A stretch of 42,500 bases of DNA from assembly GCA_030141605.1 (NCBI GenBank), contig JAQGDQ010000575.1:1-42500 (forward strand). Reading direction: 5' to 3'. Below are positions 32,654 to 42,250 of the stretch, one piece after another (positions within the stretch are counted from its first letter, which is position 1; every line of letters starts with the position of its first letter). Under the pieces are notes generated by a model that made no database searches, was not told the DNA's origin, and was given only the letters and a program-made list of their open reading frames with translations. This stretch comes from Tubiluchus corallicola. Taxonomy: Eukaryota > Priapulida > Priapulimorpha > Priapulimorphida > Tubiluchidae. Made by a program: the position numbers and the translations under genes.

Positions 32654-35600
32654 CAACAACAATAACAACAACATCAAGAACAACAACAGCAACAACAACA
32701 ACAACAGCAACAAAAACAACAACAGCAACGACAACAACAAGAACAGCAACAGCAATAAAAACAACAACAGTTTATTATTGAAAACGCACTCCATCTGAAG
32801 ATCTCAATGCATTTTAAAGGAGAATTAAAAGAGATAAAAAACATACAATCATTCACTATAAAAATAATTAGCCAGTTGCAATTTAAAAGAAATATCTATG
32901 CATGGCATTGAATAAACAATTCACAGTTACAGTTTACTGTAAAAATAGTAAAACTGTTAAGACTTTACCTCCCAATTTACCCTCCCTGGTTGGTAGATTC
33001 TACCTAGTCTTAGAAATTGGTAACTTCATCTGCAAATAAATTCCTTGAAAGAAATCCAGTTTTGTGGTCCTGTGTTCGTACTGTGAGTTTTTTATGCAAA
33101 ACAGAATCGAGCACTCATTAATTAGACAGCAGGCAAACTCGATTTGTGTGGTCGTGGCAAGACCGGAATCTAGCTCGTTATCAAGATTTTGCCTCCAATA
33201 TGAGCCACCGAACCGGAGAAGTATCTCCGGTGTGAGTACGTGTTCTCACCATGACTTTAGCCCATACGCCTTGTTTGCTTTGTTCGTGTAACAATTGATA
33301 TAAATGATTCTGAGATTAACACTACGATGATTAGTGTGGTGATTCGCACACTAATTACTTTTGCCATTATAAAATAAATTATACATTATATTAATTTATC
33401 TATGATATTTACATTTTAAAAATATTTAGTAAAAAAAAACTGCCACCAAAACTAAAAGAAAAGGCAACGAAAATTACAAAAAATATCAGAAAAATGAAAT
33501 GCTAAAAGATTATAAGTAAACAAACATTATAAGTAAACAAATAATGTACTGTAATAAAATCGTTATGCTTGAAAGTATTATTTATGCTTCTATGATTATG
33601 AGATGACATTTTTAGTTCATTTTCTTCTGTTGTATAAATTACCGGGTAACAAAGACAGAATATGATAAGCAAAGAAAAACAATGAATTTCTTATAAATAA
33701 GATTGTTTTTTATTAAGCATTTATGTGAAATAAAGTTTGAAATCATTTGTGAAAAAACTGGTTTGAAATATTTTAACTTGAGTTAAAAATTCCATTTTCA
33801 GTTTCAGGAAAAAGGACTAGGACACTCATAAAATAATTTTTACGAATGAGTCCTGCTTTTGCGTTTACTTTTTGTCTAAGTGTTAAGCTCGTATATAAAG
33901 AAGTTTTAACGTTTCTGGTCAATTTATAGCCTGGTGAGTTTAACAGTTCGGTTATTTGTGCACAGAATGTTAAAATGGTGCAATACAAACATTGCGGCTC
34001 GTTGTGAGTACCGTCGTCACCACAGGTGTTTGGTTATGGCGTTAAAATGTGACTTTTCTGGGCTTAGAAATGTTTCGTTTAGCCTAGAAAATTAAAAATA
34101 CACGTACAGTGTTACAAACATTAAATTTGTGTAAATTGAGTCTGTATTGTTGACGTTTGTTGAAGTTAATTCGACGTTTGAAAATTACGTTTTAGATTGA
34201 TTGTAGAAGGCATTAAAAATAATCAAAACTAGTCTATATGTATGTTTAGCAAAACTTATATACACATGGATGTAAACCTATACATCTATAAGCCTATAGG
34301 TTATGTCATGTATTATATGTCATGTATAAGTTGTGTATGAGAGTAGCAATAGATATTACTACTTTAATCTACGTATTATATGTTTATTATAGATATGTAT
34401 ATAAAATAAGTATCTCCGCTTTCCTGCATGATTTGCACTTACCTGTGAACTATATAGGTCGATATACCTAGAGTACAATAATCATAGATATCAGTTTAAA
34501 TTGTATACATAGCCACCCATAAAGTATATCGAAATATTAATTTATTCTGGGCGAATTACTTGGTGTGAAACTTTAATTCTTAACGTAAGAAGTGCGCCAT
34601 TTTAGAGCCTCGAAAGCTCTCGATTCACTTTTTGTGAAACAACAAACCTAAATTCAATTCATTCTGAATGTACAACTGTATATATGGTTATCTATAGTAA
34701 TTTTCCCGCATTGCGAAATAGAAAATACGTTTCGATAGTGGGAAAACTTCAAAACGCCGTGTGATGTAAGATTTTAAACGATTTGGCAACCATCACTTGA
34801 AAGTATCAGCACAAAATAATCCTAGATGGATTCATAGAAGTTTTTAAGTTAAAGAATAAACGTTAAAAACATCCGTGAATCCGTCTATGATTTTTGTTGT
34901 GCAGTGTAATGTATTCCAGCATTTCTGCTCGTTTATTTTGTGTTGCTTTGCAAATATTTTCTTATTCTTAACTTGAATGCTTCTATAAGTGGTAAGTTTA
35001 GATAAGAAAGCGCGTAAGAAATTTTAATTGCACTGAAATATTCGTGTATATTAAGTACATGTTTTCACGAAAGTTCGTCACCTTTGTCTGTTATGCGTGT
35101 GGGCGAAGCTGCGCTTCAGAAGCGGAGGAGTTTGTGTCGGTGATTACACTGCCGTGTATTGTATGAGCGAAGCTGAATTTCAAAAAAAGACCAGTGTCTG
35201 CCTAGATTACACTGTTGTGCATAGGCGGAGCTGCATTTCAAATGTGGTGCAATCTGAGGTCAGATTGTGTGGTCGTGTGCAAGTGAAGCTGCTCTCAAAA
35301 AACGAAATACTGTATAAAGAATTACGTGAACATTAAATTGTTTGCATGTCTCAGTGAATGTTGCAAAATGCATGCGTGTGGTTGGCAGAGTTGGCAAAAA
35401 TCACAGCTCTGCCAAGCTCCAAGTCTCTCTAAAGGATTTGCATATATAAGCTTTTGATTATAAGCTTTCGATGACATCATCTTTTAATAATAACGCTAAT
35501 TTTGAATGAACAAGTACACGCGCGCACACCCTCACACACGCATGCATGCACGCACGCACGCACACACACACACACACACTACTTATTCTGCTTCTTGTTT

Positions 35601-36266
35601 CAATTGTTCCACCGGGTAGGATGAAATGACATACTTCTACATTTCTTGGACTCTAACTGTTGTTATTGCTTCTTATTGCATCCCCCTTTCTCCTGCACCC
35701 CCTCCCCTGCACTTTTATTTATGCATAATTTATTGTAATTAATAATTAATTATAGCAATTATAATAGTCTATTTATATTTTGGTGTAATTGAGGAGATAA
35801 ATAAAAAATGTCTATATCTGTGTCGTGCATACAATCCACTCTGTATCATTTATACATACATGTACAGTTGTTCCTCTTTCTCTTGGTTTTCTTCCACTTT
35901 TTGCTCTGTCCCCACGTAATCAATGATTATTAGGTAAGGGTTTTTGAATGGCTAAACTTACGTGAACATTGTGTTATGAAGAAATTATAAATCTCCAACA
36001 AGTCGTCTGGCACTCAGAAATGAAGCCATTTTTGTTAAAAGTTTCGCAGCTCCTCAACACGGCATGCCCGTGGGAGAATTTAAGGAAACCAACAAATGTT
36101 GACTTTCTACCAGTAGAAGTCGTTAACAGAGCAGATCCCACAACTGAACGAAGATTTAATGTTTATACATTTTTTCCAGGACGCTGCAAAAGTGTGCAAA
36201 CAGTTCATGGCTAGAGACCCTAACGAGGTTCATTTCACGATCATTGCTCTTGCTGCTTCCACCTAA
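20023..36266 (+). CDS. UCHL3: Ubiquitin carboxyl-terminal hydrolase L3-type (peptidase C12), 9 coding exons, complete
   Basis: Exons 20023-20067, 20251-20262, 20577-20714, 21636-21878, 22707-22754, 24189-24255, 26339-26397 and 36180-36266 give 232 codons plus stop; human UCHL3 has 230. That is eight coding exons visible here; the tally of nine would need one more that I do not see. UCH enzymes cleave small adducts from the ubiquitin (and NEDD8) C terminus and recycle ubiquitin in the cytosol. Landmarks: [10 protein letters not shown] near the start, [14 protein letters not shown], then the active-site block [11 protein letters not shown] with oxyanion Gln93 and nucleophile Cys99. The crossover-loop region includes [12 protein letters not shown]. 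General-base His170 lies in VDWHFAAF and Asp185 in [15 protein letters not shown]. The C terminus is [20 protein letters not shown]. The EGQTE and INHG blocks favour L3, while VMNK and DAAKVC resemble UCHL1, so this may be the single ancestral L1/L3 gene. The last intron is 9.8 kb. Confidence 0.94.
20251..20262 (+). other. UCHL3: 12-nt microexon of UCHL3
   Basis: Exon 1 ends at GAT/GTAAGC (20067) and exon 3 starts at TTTTAG/TAC (20577). Joined directly they lack the residues that follow NPE in the family. The intervening TTTTTCCAG/GTAATGAACAAG/GTGAGC supplies Val-Met-Asn-Lys with perfect splice sites and phase 0 on both sides. The result, NPD-VMNK-YVANLG, aligns with the family (UCHL1 has NPEMLNKVLSRLG). 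Skipping it would keep the frame and delete four residues of the first helix. Confidence 0.88.
20811..21312 (+). repeat. Interspersed repeat X, copy B (UCHL3 intron 3)
   Basis: An uninterrupted copy: TTAAAGTATAAGAAAACCCG at the start, then GAAACTTTATATCACTTACA, CACATGTCACTAACTAAGTA, TTACTGTATCTTGTCAATAA, GTTAGTGAGTGGTGCACCCT and ATGATAAGTAAAATAA. It serves as the empty-site reference for the nested elements in copy C. Confidence 0.8.
22678..23372 (-). pseudogene. Spire-related fragment: Spir-box and zinc-finger/C-terminal frame, antisense inside UCHL3
   Basis: Two pieces on the minus strand resemble the C-terminal half of the actin nucleator Spire. The first, at 23372-23301 between a TATAG acceptor and a GTAAGC donor, reads [20 protein letters not shown] and matches the Spir-box (human EEVMHIRQVLVKAELEKY). 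The second, open from 23112 to a TAG at 22680-22678, begins [20 protein letters not shown], then [16 protein letters not shown] and PVFALGP. It matches the Spire FYVE-like zinc finger (human RRFSFF..YTCQFCKR..CSQCCKKMRLP), then has a Ser-rich linker and [10 protein letters not shown]. Directly upstream in frame is FTC-TGA, where the family has a C-x-x-C-Arg pattern, so a first-pair Cys is missing and an Arg codon looks mutated to TGA. The simple splice between the pieces is also out of phase. No KIND or WH2 domain was found. Likely a decayed duplicate; a functional gene with unseen exons remains possible. Confidence 0.68.
23494..24188 (+). other. Remainder of UCHL3 intron 5
   Basis: Non-coding as far as I can see. 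It includes a short GC-rich patch with CGGCCCCCAAACCCCCGG near 23808 and a run of nine or more G at about 24038-24048. It ends at the TTTTGTAG acceptor of the exon carrying His170. Confidence 0.5.
24709..24732. repeat. CTT microsatellite
   Basis: Short imperfect (CTT)n, just outside the hAT-like element that follows. Confidence 0.75.
24748..25186. mobile_element. hAT-like non-autonomous element (UCHL3 intron 6)
   Basis: A 439-bp element flanked by TTGTTAT at 24741-24747 and again at 25187-25193. The ends are inverted: left TAGGGCTGAGATGGTTAGGC and right, reverse-complemented, TAGAGTTCAAAGGGGCAGGC, both continuing TTTT. The 7-8 bp duplication and TAG(G/A)G start fit hAT transposons. The interior has repeated GGTTAACC and AACCAGTTA motifs and a CGGTTAACCGG palindrome near 25120, but no transposase. 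Confidence 0.75.
26013..26058. repeat. GAT/ATG microsatellite
   Basis: (GAT)n of about 15 units in UCHL3 intron 6. Confidence 0.9.
27030..27053. repeat. TCTG microsatellite
   Basis: (CTGT)n of about five units, in a stretch that begins GTGGGCAACTATAGAATTAT and may itself be a dispersed repeat. Confidence 0.75.
27300..27445 (-). mobile_element. 3' tail of a non-LTR retrotransposon (second copy)
   Basis: A TAAG microsatellite, then TTTTTTATTTTTC, an A/T-rich body and GAGAAAGGGTGGCGAAAAAC followed by AGGTTAGCGAGTCA. The block order is that of the fragment at 4054-4185 in RRP8. Orientation is minus, with the microsatellite as the 3' tail. Confidence 0.55.
28318..28388 (+). mobile_element. tRNA-derived SINE head or tRNA pseudogene
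   Basis: A polymerase III A box TGGCTCAGTTGG (28325-28336) and B box GGTTCAAATCC (28370-28380) stand at tRNA spacing, followed by a T-arm GCAGG-TTCAAAT-CCTGC. The acceptor and anticodon stems do not pair well, so a working tRNA is unlikely. A T-run follows at 28397, which could serve as a terminator. Confidence 0.65.
28819..28885. repeat. TG / TGCG / TA compound microsatellite
   Basis: (TG)n changes to (TGCG)n and then TATATATA. It adjoins the 3' end of the retrotransposon remnant to its right. Confidence 0.9.
28875..29680 (-). mobile_element. Truncated non-LTR retrotransposon, 3' end with reverse-transcriptase C-terminal tail
   Basis: On the minus strand, 29377-29234 reads [20 protein letters not shown] and goes on with ELKNKLL. 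This is the W-N-S...F/L-K-x-x-L-K-x-x-LL pattern that ends the ORF2 of CR1/jockey-type LINEs. Just upstream another frame reads [19 protein letters not shown], so a frameshift lies between them. Downstream comes an AT-rich 3' UTR ending in a microsatellite tail. The polymerase core motifs are not seen. It is a 5'-truncated, inactive copy. Confidence 0.65.
29778..30853 (-). other. Two unrecognised minus-strand frames, uncertain
   Basis: Minus frames 30853-30503 (116 codons) and 30071-29778 (97 codons) lie upstream of the retrotransposon tail, in sequence slightly richer in G and C than its neighbours. I recognise no domain in either, such as [18 protein letters not shown] in the first. They could be older parts of a transposon or chance frames. 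I would not call them genes. Confidence 0.25.
32578..32765. repeat. AAT then AAC/CAA microsatellite
   Basis: About 70 bp of uninterrupted (AAT)n is followed by about 115 bp of imperfect (CAA)n. The long Ile/Thr and Leu frames here are repeat artefacts. Confidence 0.95.
35099..35300 (+). repeat. Degenerate ~60-bp tandem repeat with an open frame
   Basis: Units begin GGCGAAGCTGCGCTTCA (35100), GAGCGAAGCTGAATTTCA (about 35166) and GGCGGAGCTGCATTTCA (about 35224), with a partial GTGAAGCTGCTCTCA (about 35283). Each contains a TTACACTG or similar block. A 79-codon plus frame crosses the units; I know no homologue. Confidence 0.6.
35517..35580. repeat. CA / ACGC microsatellite
   Basis: ACACGCGCGCACACC, then (ACGC)n and (AC)n. 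It is similar in composition to the TG/TGCG tract at 28819 in the opposite sense. Confidence 0.9.
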
Positions 36267-36507
36267 AATTATCTAGTTGCCCTTGGATGCTTGATGCTTC
36301 TGCCTAATTACATAATTCGTGCAGTGAAATCATAATTAACCTTTATCACAAAAGAGCTCCGAGCACAACTTCTTTTCATTGAGGAAAGTTTGTCAGTTTC
36401 GTTTTTTAAGTCTTAGCAAAAGTATTGCATGTTTGTTAAAAGTTCATACCGGTGACATTGTTGCTTTCAGAAATGTTTTGTGATGTGGTGTAACCGGTGT
36501 TACATAT

Positions 36508-36513
36508 AATAAA
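36508..36513 (+). terminator. UCHL3: Probable UCHL3 polyadenylation signal
   Basis: AATAAA 242 nt after the UCHL3 stop, followed within 30 nt by a T-rich GTCAGCTTTTTC element. It is the first AATAAA downstream of the stop; another lies near 37370. Confidence 0.55.
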
Positions 36514-36519
36514 AAATTG

Positions 36520-37640
36520 TCAGCTTTTTCTTAAACAAAAGTTTTTGGCTTTCATACATTTAATAATAATAATTAAACTGCAGAATATTAAAACAATATT
36601 TGCATCTATCTGTAACTAATTATATTGCTTTTGACTTTGATGTATTTCATCGTTATTATACGACAGAATGCTAGCTTACTTCACATAGTTCTTTGCTTTT
36701 GTATAATTTTAACTATTTATCTACATTGTTTAAGTTCCAGTCTGTGATATTATTTCTAAATTGTCAAATTAGTCATTTTGTTGTAGTTAAGTACTACCTA
36801 CATTGTCACATTTTGATACTTTAATTGTTTGTTGAAAATCTTGAACATATCTGTCAGCTTTGTCATATCATAAGTATACTATCTTAGCTCATAAGTTTAT
36901 TTTTACCTGAATCACATTTGGCCTTATTTGCACCAAAAACTTTTTGTGACCTTGACATGTTTTTGTATAATTTGAATGTTCACGATGTAGACAATATGTC
37001 TAGTTATAAATGATGTGTTTTGTTGTGAAATATTTCTAATTTTCAATTTTTGGTTGTAGAGTTTATTTTGTATAAAAAACACCTCAAGACATTGATGTGA
37101 TGCGAGTATTTTTAACTTTGAAAAATATTGCAGTTTTGGATAATAAAAATTTTAATCTGTGCGCATGTAGTTACCTTACCTTGCTACCAGCTACGAATTT
37201 CAACTTTTGGAATTTTGCGTACCTATATATTCTCTACCTACAGCGTATATATGTATCTAAAACTTGCTACATATAGAAAGATGGGACAACAAGCTTACAT
37301 GCTTGTCTTTAGCTGCAGCTTCTCGGGTTTAAATGTCTTCATGTAACTATCGTTTAAAATGCTTCAATAAATTCGTGAATAGCATCAAATTTTGTTTCGT
37401 TGTAATGAGATTTGTGTTGTAAGCCTAGGTGTCGTGTTAGATTTTCCCAGGAAAGTTAAACGAGACATTTCAATGATTTATACTTTACAGTATTGGTCAG
37501 TGGTCGCCGCTCGACTCTTGGCTTTCTTTAATAGGTTAAATATATCATAAATCTTTACTATAAAATATATCGCCCTGTGAGACATGAACTTCTTAGTGAA
37601 TCGTCAAACAGATTAAAATCTTAGAAAAAATTTGCCAATG
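36520..37640. other. AT-rich intergenic DNA, nothing recognised
   Basis: Downstream of UCHL3. No exon-like homology on either strand, and no defined repeat. Confidence 0.5.
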
Positions 37641-37659
37641 AGAATCAATTGGCAACTTC

Positions 37660-37950
37660 GCTGCTGTTGTGGTAGCGAAGGCGGTGGCTGTTGTTGCTGT
37701 TTGCTATTGTTGTTGTTTTTGTAGTAGTTGTTGTTGTTGTAAATATTGATGTTGTCATTATTGTGATTGTTGCTGTTGTTGTTGTGGTTGTTGCCGTTGC
37801 TGTTATTGTTGTTGTCGTTGTCATTGTTGTTGTAAATATTGATGTTGTCATAGTTGTCGTTGTTGTGGTTGTTACTGTTGTTCCTTCTCTGTTGCTATTG
37901 CTGCTGCTGTCGTTGCTATGCTGTTCTTAATGTTGTTGTTGCTGCTGCTA
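37660..37950. repeat. Imperfect GTT/GTC/GCT triplet repeat
   Basis: About 290 bp of degenerate (GTT)n. Two internal blocks, TAAATATTGATGTTGTCAT, recur about 90 bp apart (about 37739 and 37832), so a second-order duplication is present. The long Val-rich and Thr-rich frames are artefacts. Confidence 0.85.
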
Positions 37951-38084
37951 CTACTATATTGTGGCTATTATAGTCATTCGTGTTAACTTTTTTTATTATT
38001 TGAAAACATCTTCGTGGGCTGACCATTGTCCAAGATTTCTGTAAGATTTCTTACATGTTTGCGTGGTACCATTTTACAGATCAA

Positions 38085-38498
38085 ATTGTTTGAACACTAC
38101 ATGTGTGTTCCCTAATGACAGAGCTACTACGATCATCAGTAATATTACATGATATTGTTTGAGCACTACATGTGTGTTCCATAATGACAGAGCTACTAAG
38201 ATCATCAATAATATTACGTGATATTGTTTGAGCACTACATCTGTGTTCCATAATGGCAGAGCTACTAAGATCATCAATTATATTACATGATATCGTTTGA
38301 ACACTACATGTGTGTTCCATAATGACAGAGCTACTAAGATCATCAGTAATATTCCATGATATCGTTCGAACACTACATGTGTGTTTCCTAATGACAGAGC
38401 TATTAAGATCATCAGTAATATTACATGATATTGTTTGAACACTACATGTGTGTTCCCTGATGACAGAGCTACTAAGATCATCAGTAATATAACATGAC
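38085..38498. repeat. 69-bp tandem repeat, six units
   Basis: Units start with ATTGTTTGAACACTACATGT at 38085, 38154, 38223, 38292, 38361 and 38430, a constant 69-bp step. Each contains AATGACAGAGCTACTAAGAT and CATCAGTAATATTACATGAT with a few changes. As 69 is divisible by three, frames stay open across the array; on minus one runs for 144 codons as a 23-residue repeat (CNITDDLSSSVIMEHTCSVQ and three more). I see no start, splice or homology that would make it a gene. Confidence 0.9.
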
Positions 38499-39429
38499 CA
38501 GCAAAGGCCCCGCAAAAATTTTTGCGTATAAATGCACGTATAATCAAAAATACGCCAACATCCTACATAGTCCTCATTTATAACCCAAAGCCAGTAGCAG
38601 CTTTTACTGAATTAAAGTTATAAGGTTATAGGCAGAGCATAATGGATGACGTCAGAACAAATTCTTTGCGTCAGCAGTTTTCTAAGCGAAAATTGTCGAA
38701 AATAGAACATCTAATTAACTCGTCAGTACACCTTTTTATGGACGTGTCCTAAAATATAGCCCACATAATCGTGTGGCCCTGTTCTTCCTCTTTCTAAAGA
38801 GCTATATATCTCTTTCCGAGAGTCCCACCAGGCGCCGCTAGAACGTTTTTTCCGCAAGCTGTTTGGTCAAAATTTCGAAAAAAATCCGGAGTTGGGTCAG
38901 GGAAAACGCCCGTTACGGGACGCCGTGGCCCTCTCGCAAATTCTAAATACGCCTATGACACCCACCGCTGAACGGGCTATCTACCCATGGCCAGCACCGC
39001 CCCTGACCCGTTCCCGTTCTTCAGAAATAAGAGGTATAAGTTTTGCAAAAAACGTCCAAAAATGGCGATTTTTGATGGTTTTTTGCCCCCCGTTCGTCGC
39101 GGTGGGCCCAATTCGAAAAATAAACCAAATCAAATCCTCTCCGCTCCTCTCTTGTTTCGCCTCTTTCGTCTAGCACATCTTCTGATCTTACGTTAATTTT
39201 AATGCTAATGAACATGGAAAATGATTTACTTCATAAAATTTCCGTACAAGGCAGTGGTGGATAAGGCACAGGCTTTATTAGTTGCGACCATGAGCCTCCA
39301 CCAACTGAGGGGCCTCCAGAGATTACGTAAAGTTAAATTACCGTGAAATTACTACAGAATGAGAGCAGAATTATGCTGAATTATCCCTTTGAAAAGGGCT
39401 CAATTAATTAATATGCCGTAGAATAATAC
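38499..39429. other. Non-coding segment between repeat array and outlying unit
   Basis: Includes a GC-richer stretch (about 38820-39180) with CCCCCGTTCGTCGCGGTGGG and CT-rich blocks, open by chance in several frames. Possibly a transposon remnant; ends not found. Confidence 0.4.
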
Positions 39430-39572
<143 letters not shown>

Positions 39573-39640
39573 ATTGTTTGAGTACTACACGAGTGTTTCC
39601 TAATGACAGAGCTACTAAGATCATCAGTAATATTACATGA
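39573..39640. repeat. Seventh, outlying copy of the 69-bp unit
   Basis: ATTGTTTGAGTACTACACGA, then TGTTTCCTAATGACAGAGCT and the rest of the unit to TTACATGA. It lies 1.07 kb from the array, directly after the ATT microsatellite. Confidence 0.9.
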
Positions 39641-40298
39641 ATGTTTGTCTATGTTTAAATCTCTTCTCGAAATTGTTTAACTAAGAGGTTTAGTTGAGAA
39701 ATTTTAATATCCACTGCTTTGCTGAGTAACAATAGCTGCGTTGATTCCGGGTCGCTGAACGAAGCTGGAAAACATTACTAAGCTGCCACGTTAGCAATTA
39801 CCTGCAATTGCCTGTTTTGTGGACTTATTTGGCAGAAACAAATATGGAGTTTTCTAATTTGTTTTAGCTGACTACTCTGTATTTCGTCTCTTCTGCGCGT
39901 GCCCTTTCAAAAAAGCACACGAAGATATGAGAATGAATGCAGCATAAACGATTTTTTAATAAATTAAAATTAAGCACCCTGGAGTCTGTTTATTAAGTGG
40001 ATAGGTGACCACCAGCAAGAATCATTTGCAGACTCTTCCACGTATTTATCTCGTTGAAAGAGGATGTACTGGCATTCAAACATGGCCAAGGCAGCTCTGC
40101 TAATCGAAGGTCTCACCTAAAAACAAGATAATCCTCGATAATGAAGATTGCGCTCCTGCTACAACCATAACAAGCTGCAGATGTCGAACTTATAAAAACG
40201 GGTTGCTTGTCTTTGGAATCCCGAGCAAATGGTGAAATGCAAGCAGTTGATAGACCTAGTAAAAATTATTATTCATATGCTAACCCATTTTCAAGTAC
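39641..40298. other. Intergenic DNA, nothing recognised
   Basis: No gene, splice-linked homology or defined repeat is visible on either strand. Confidence 0.5.
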
Positions 40299-40859
40299 GA
40301 TAAAAAGCATACGGTTACTACTGCAAAAGTGTTTCTGTTAATTAAATAATAGATTAAAAACTTAATTAACGGCAGCCGAGCCTAACTATTGATGTCATCA
40401 CAAACTAACAATGTTCAACTGCAAAAATATTCCACGAGCGTGTTGCACAAAAGTTTGCAAAAGCGGAAATTAAGGTACAGTGTTACTGTAAGATATTCAG
40501 GCTAAAACTAGACAAATTTTCAGATAAAATTTCAAATTTACCGCTGTGTTGACGCATGAGTTGTTGAACGTGTGTAGTTCGTCACAAACTAACGCATCTG
40601 AACTGAGACGTACGACACTTGTTTTTCTTTTGTGCAACGCGTTTCAGAAATGCAGGCGCTAATGCCCGTCTAACTAGCGAATGGCGAAATGCATGTAACA
40701 GTGAAGAACTAGTATCGCAAACGTGAAATTGTGTTTGTTTGGTAATAATTCTTTCACATAAATCATTTTTTGAAAAAGTAGTATGTTTCCTTTCAATATT
40801 TCAAAGAGTAGATTGTTTTGACCTACACTTTAAGACTGGGTCCGGTTTTGCTTTAAGAA
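40299..40859 (+). repeat. Interspersed repeat Y, copy 2
   Basis: A direct-orientation partner of 17892-18461. It shares TAGATTAAAAACTTAATTAA, AAAATATTCCACGAGCGTGT, TGTGTAGTTCGTCACAA and GGGTCCGGTTTTG, with scattered substitutions and small gaps. Confidence 0.85.
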
Positions 40860-42102
40860 AGTGATTGGTGATCTAACCAAAGATTAAATCACAGATGGAT
40901 CGTTGATTCCACGATCCTGGTATGACAGCCGCAGTTTGACAATTTAAACATTACAATGTGTGGTCCCGCTAACTATTTAAGTCTACAATGGCCTAATGGG
41001 CTTATTGTAATTGGAAACGATAAAGGCTTCGAATTGTTTGATTATAATCGAGAGAGTGTCACTGTTTAATTCGAATTTCGAGTTTAACAGATGAACGGAA
41101 AAGTTGTTGAGTGTGTTGAATGATTTCTTGTTGCTTGACTTGTTGAGTGTGCCATATTTTGTGAAGCAATTAACACTCTAAAATTATTGTTTTAATTATC
41201 GTAATTATTAGAATTGTTTAACTAAATATCAAAATAAGTAACCGATACTGTTTTAATTAAGTAGTAATTTACAAGTAAAATGTTACAAGTAATTTTTACC
41301 TATCTAAATATTACCCCACATAGTACATACTTCTCATATGTTAGCTAACTCTAAACACCACAGTTACGTATATTTGCGAACTCGTCCATCATTTTAAGTC
41401 AAAAATCAAATATTTTTGTTCCGGCTGCCAGCTTTTGTACTAAACGTTCTTGTTCTTGTACATACAATAGTTATTGTTGAAACAACTAAGCGTAGTTCTT
41501 ACACAAATCTAACGTAAAGTCTGTTAAAAGGACCCGGACTCGTTTATTAGCCACGAAAATTTCCTTGCCAATTAAAATGTAAGCGAAATTTGTTGTTTCA
41601 AGTTTTTACATTAAACACAGAAGTTTTTTTAAATGTGGGATCCAGGATCCAGCACTGAATGACAGCTGCTGCTTAATGTGGGTGATTGTGGCGCTACCGG
41701 AACTTAGTTATTTAGTTTGCTTTCCCAAATCTTGTTACCTTTTATTACTGTTTACTATTTCGAAATTAACAATCAAGAAAATTTTTGAAGAACTGAGTTC
41801 TTGCATTACTGCTTCTGAGAAACTTCCGCGTGATCATCGAGATGTCAAGCATTTAATTTAAGTGATCTTTATTTTTTTAATTAAATGCTCATTTTGTTGT
41901 TTTGTTTAGTTTTATTTATCATGGTTTTTTATGTACGAGAGAGATGATGCCCAATAATGAATATGATTTATCGCTTTGAGATACTCAAAGCTTGTTTTAG
42001 TGGGAAAACTTAGTAGTTGTAATTATCGGGTTGTTAAATTTGGCAAGAAATTATATCATTCACACGAACCATTCATTATATTGTATATTTGAAATATCAG
42101 AC
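40860..42102. other. Intergenic DNA, nothing recognised
   Basis: AT-rich. A plus frame at 41676-41861 has no homologue I know. No convincing exons of a next gene. Confidence 0.5.
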
Positions 42103-42250
42103 GGTTTAGCCTTGTGGTAACGCGCCCGCTTTCAGTCTGGGAGGTCGTGAGTTCGATAGAGCGGCCGAGTCATACCAAAGACTTTAAAAATGGTACCTGC
42201 TGTTGCCCTGCCTGGCGCGTGGTATTTTGGGCAAAAGTGGGGTAATAATA
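42103..42250 (+). mobile_element. tRNA-derived SINE
   Basis: An A box TAGCCTTGTGG (42108-42118) and a B box region GAGTTCGATAG (42149-42159) have tRNA-like spacing, followed by a non-tRNA body with CATACCAAAGAC, TGGTACCTGCTG and GGCGCGTGGTATTTTGGGC. The tRNA 3' half no longer pairs, so it is a SINE rather than a tRNA gene. The 3' end is not certain. Confidence 0.65.

Larger units (their letters stand above)
26398..36179 (+). other. UCHL3: Last UCHL3 intron, 9.8 kb, repeat-dense
   Basis: Donor GTTTGT at 26398, acceptor TTTTTTCCAG at 36179. It holds retrotransposon tails, a tRNA-derived SINE head, several microsatellites and a degenerate tandem repeat, each listed separately. The stretches 26398-27000, 27460-28310, 30860-32570, 32770-35090 and 35590-36170 show no gene or element I can define. 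Confidence 0.8.

Noticed and set aside
32446-32794. Long Ile/Thr-rich and Leu-rich frames
   Set aside because: Pure products of the AAT and CAA microsatellites.
37645-37930. Val-rich and Thr-rich frames
   Set aside because: Products of the degenerate GTT repeat.
38085-38498. 69-bp regular repeat as a CRISPR array
   Set aside because: Units are contiguous with no unique spacers, and the DNA is animal.
41676-41861. 61-codon plus frame near the right end
   Set aside because: No homology, no splice context, length expected by chance.
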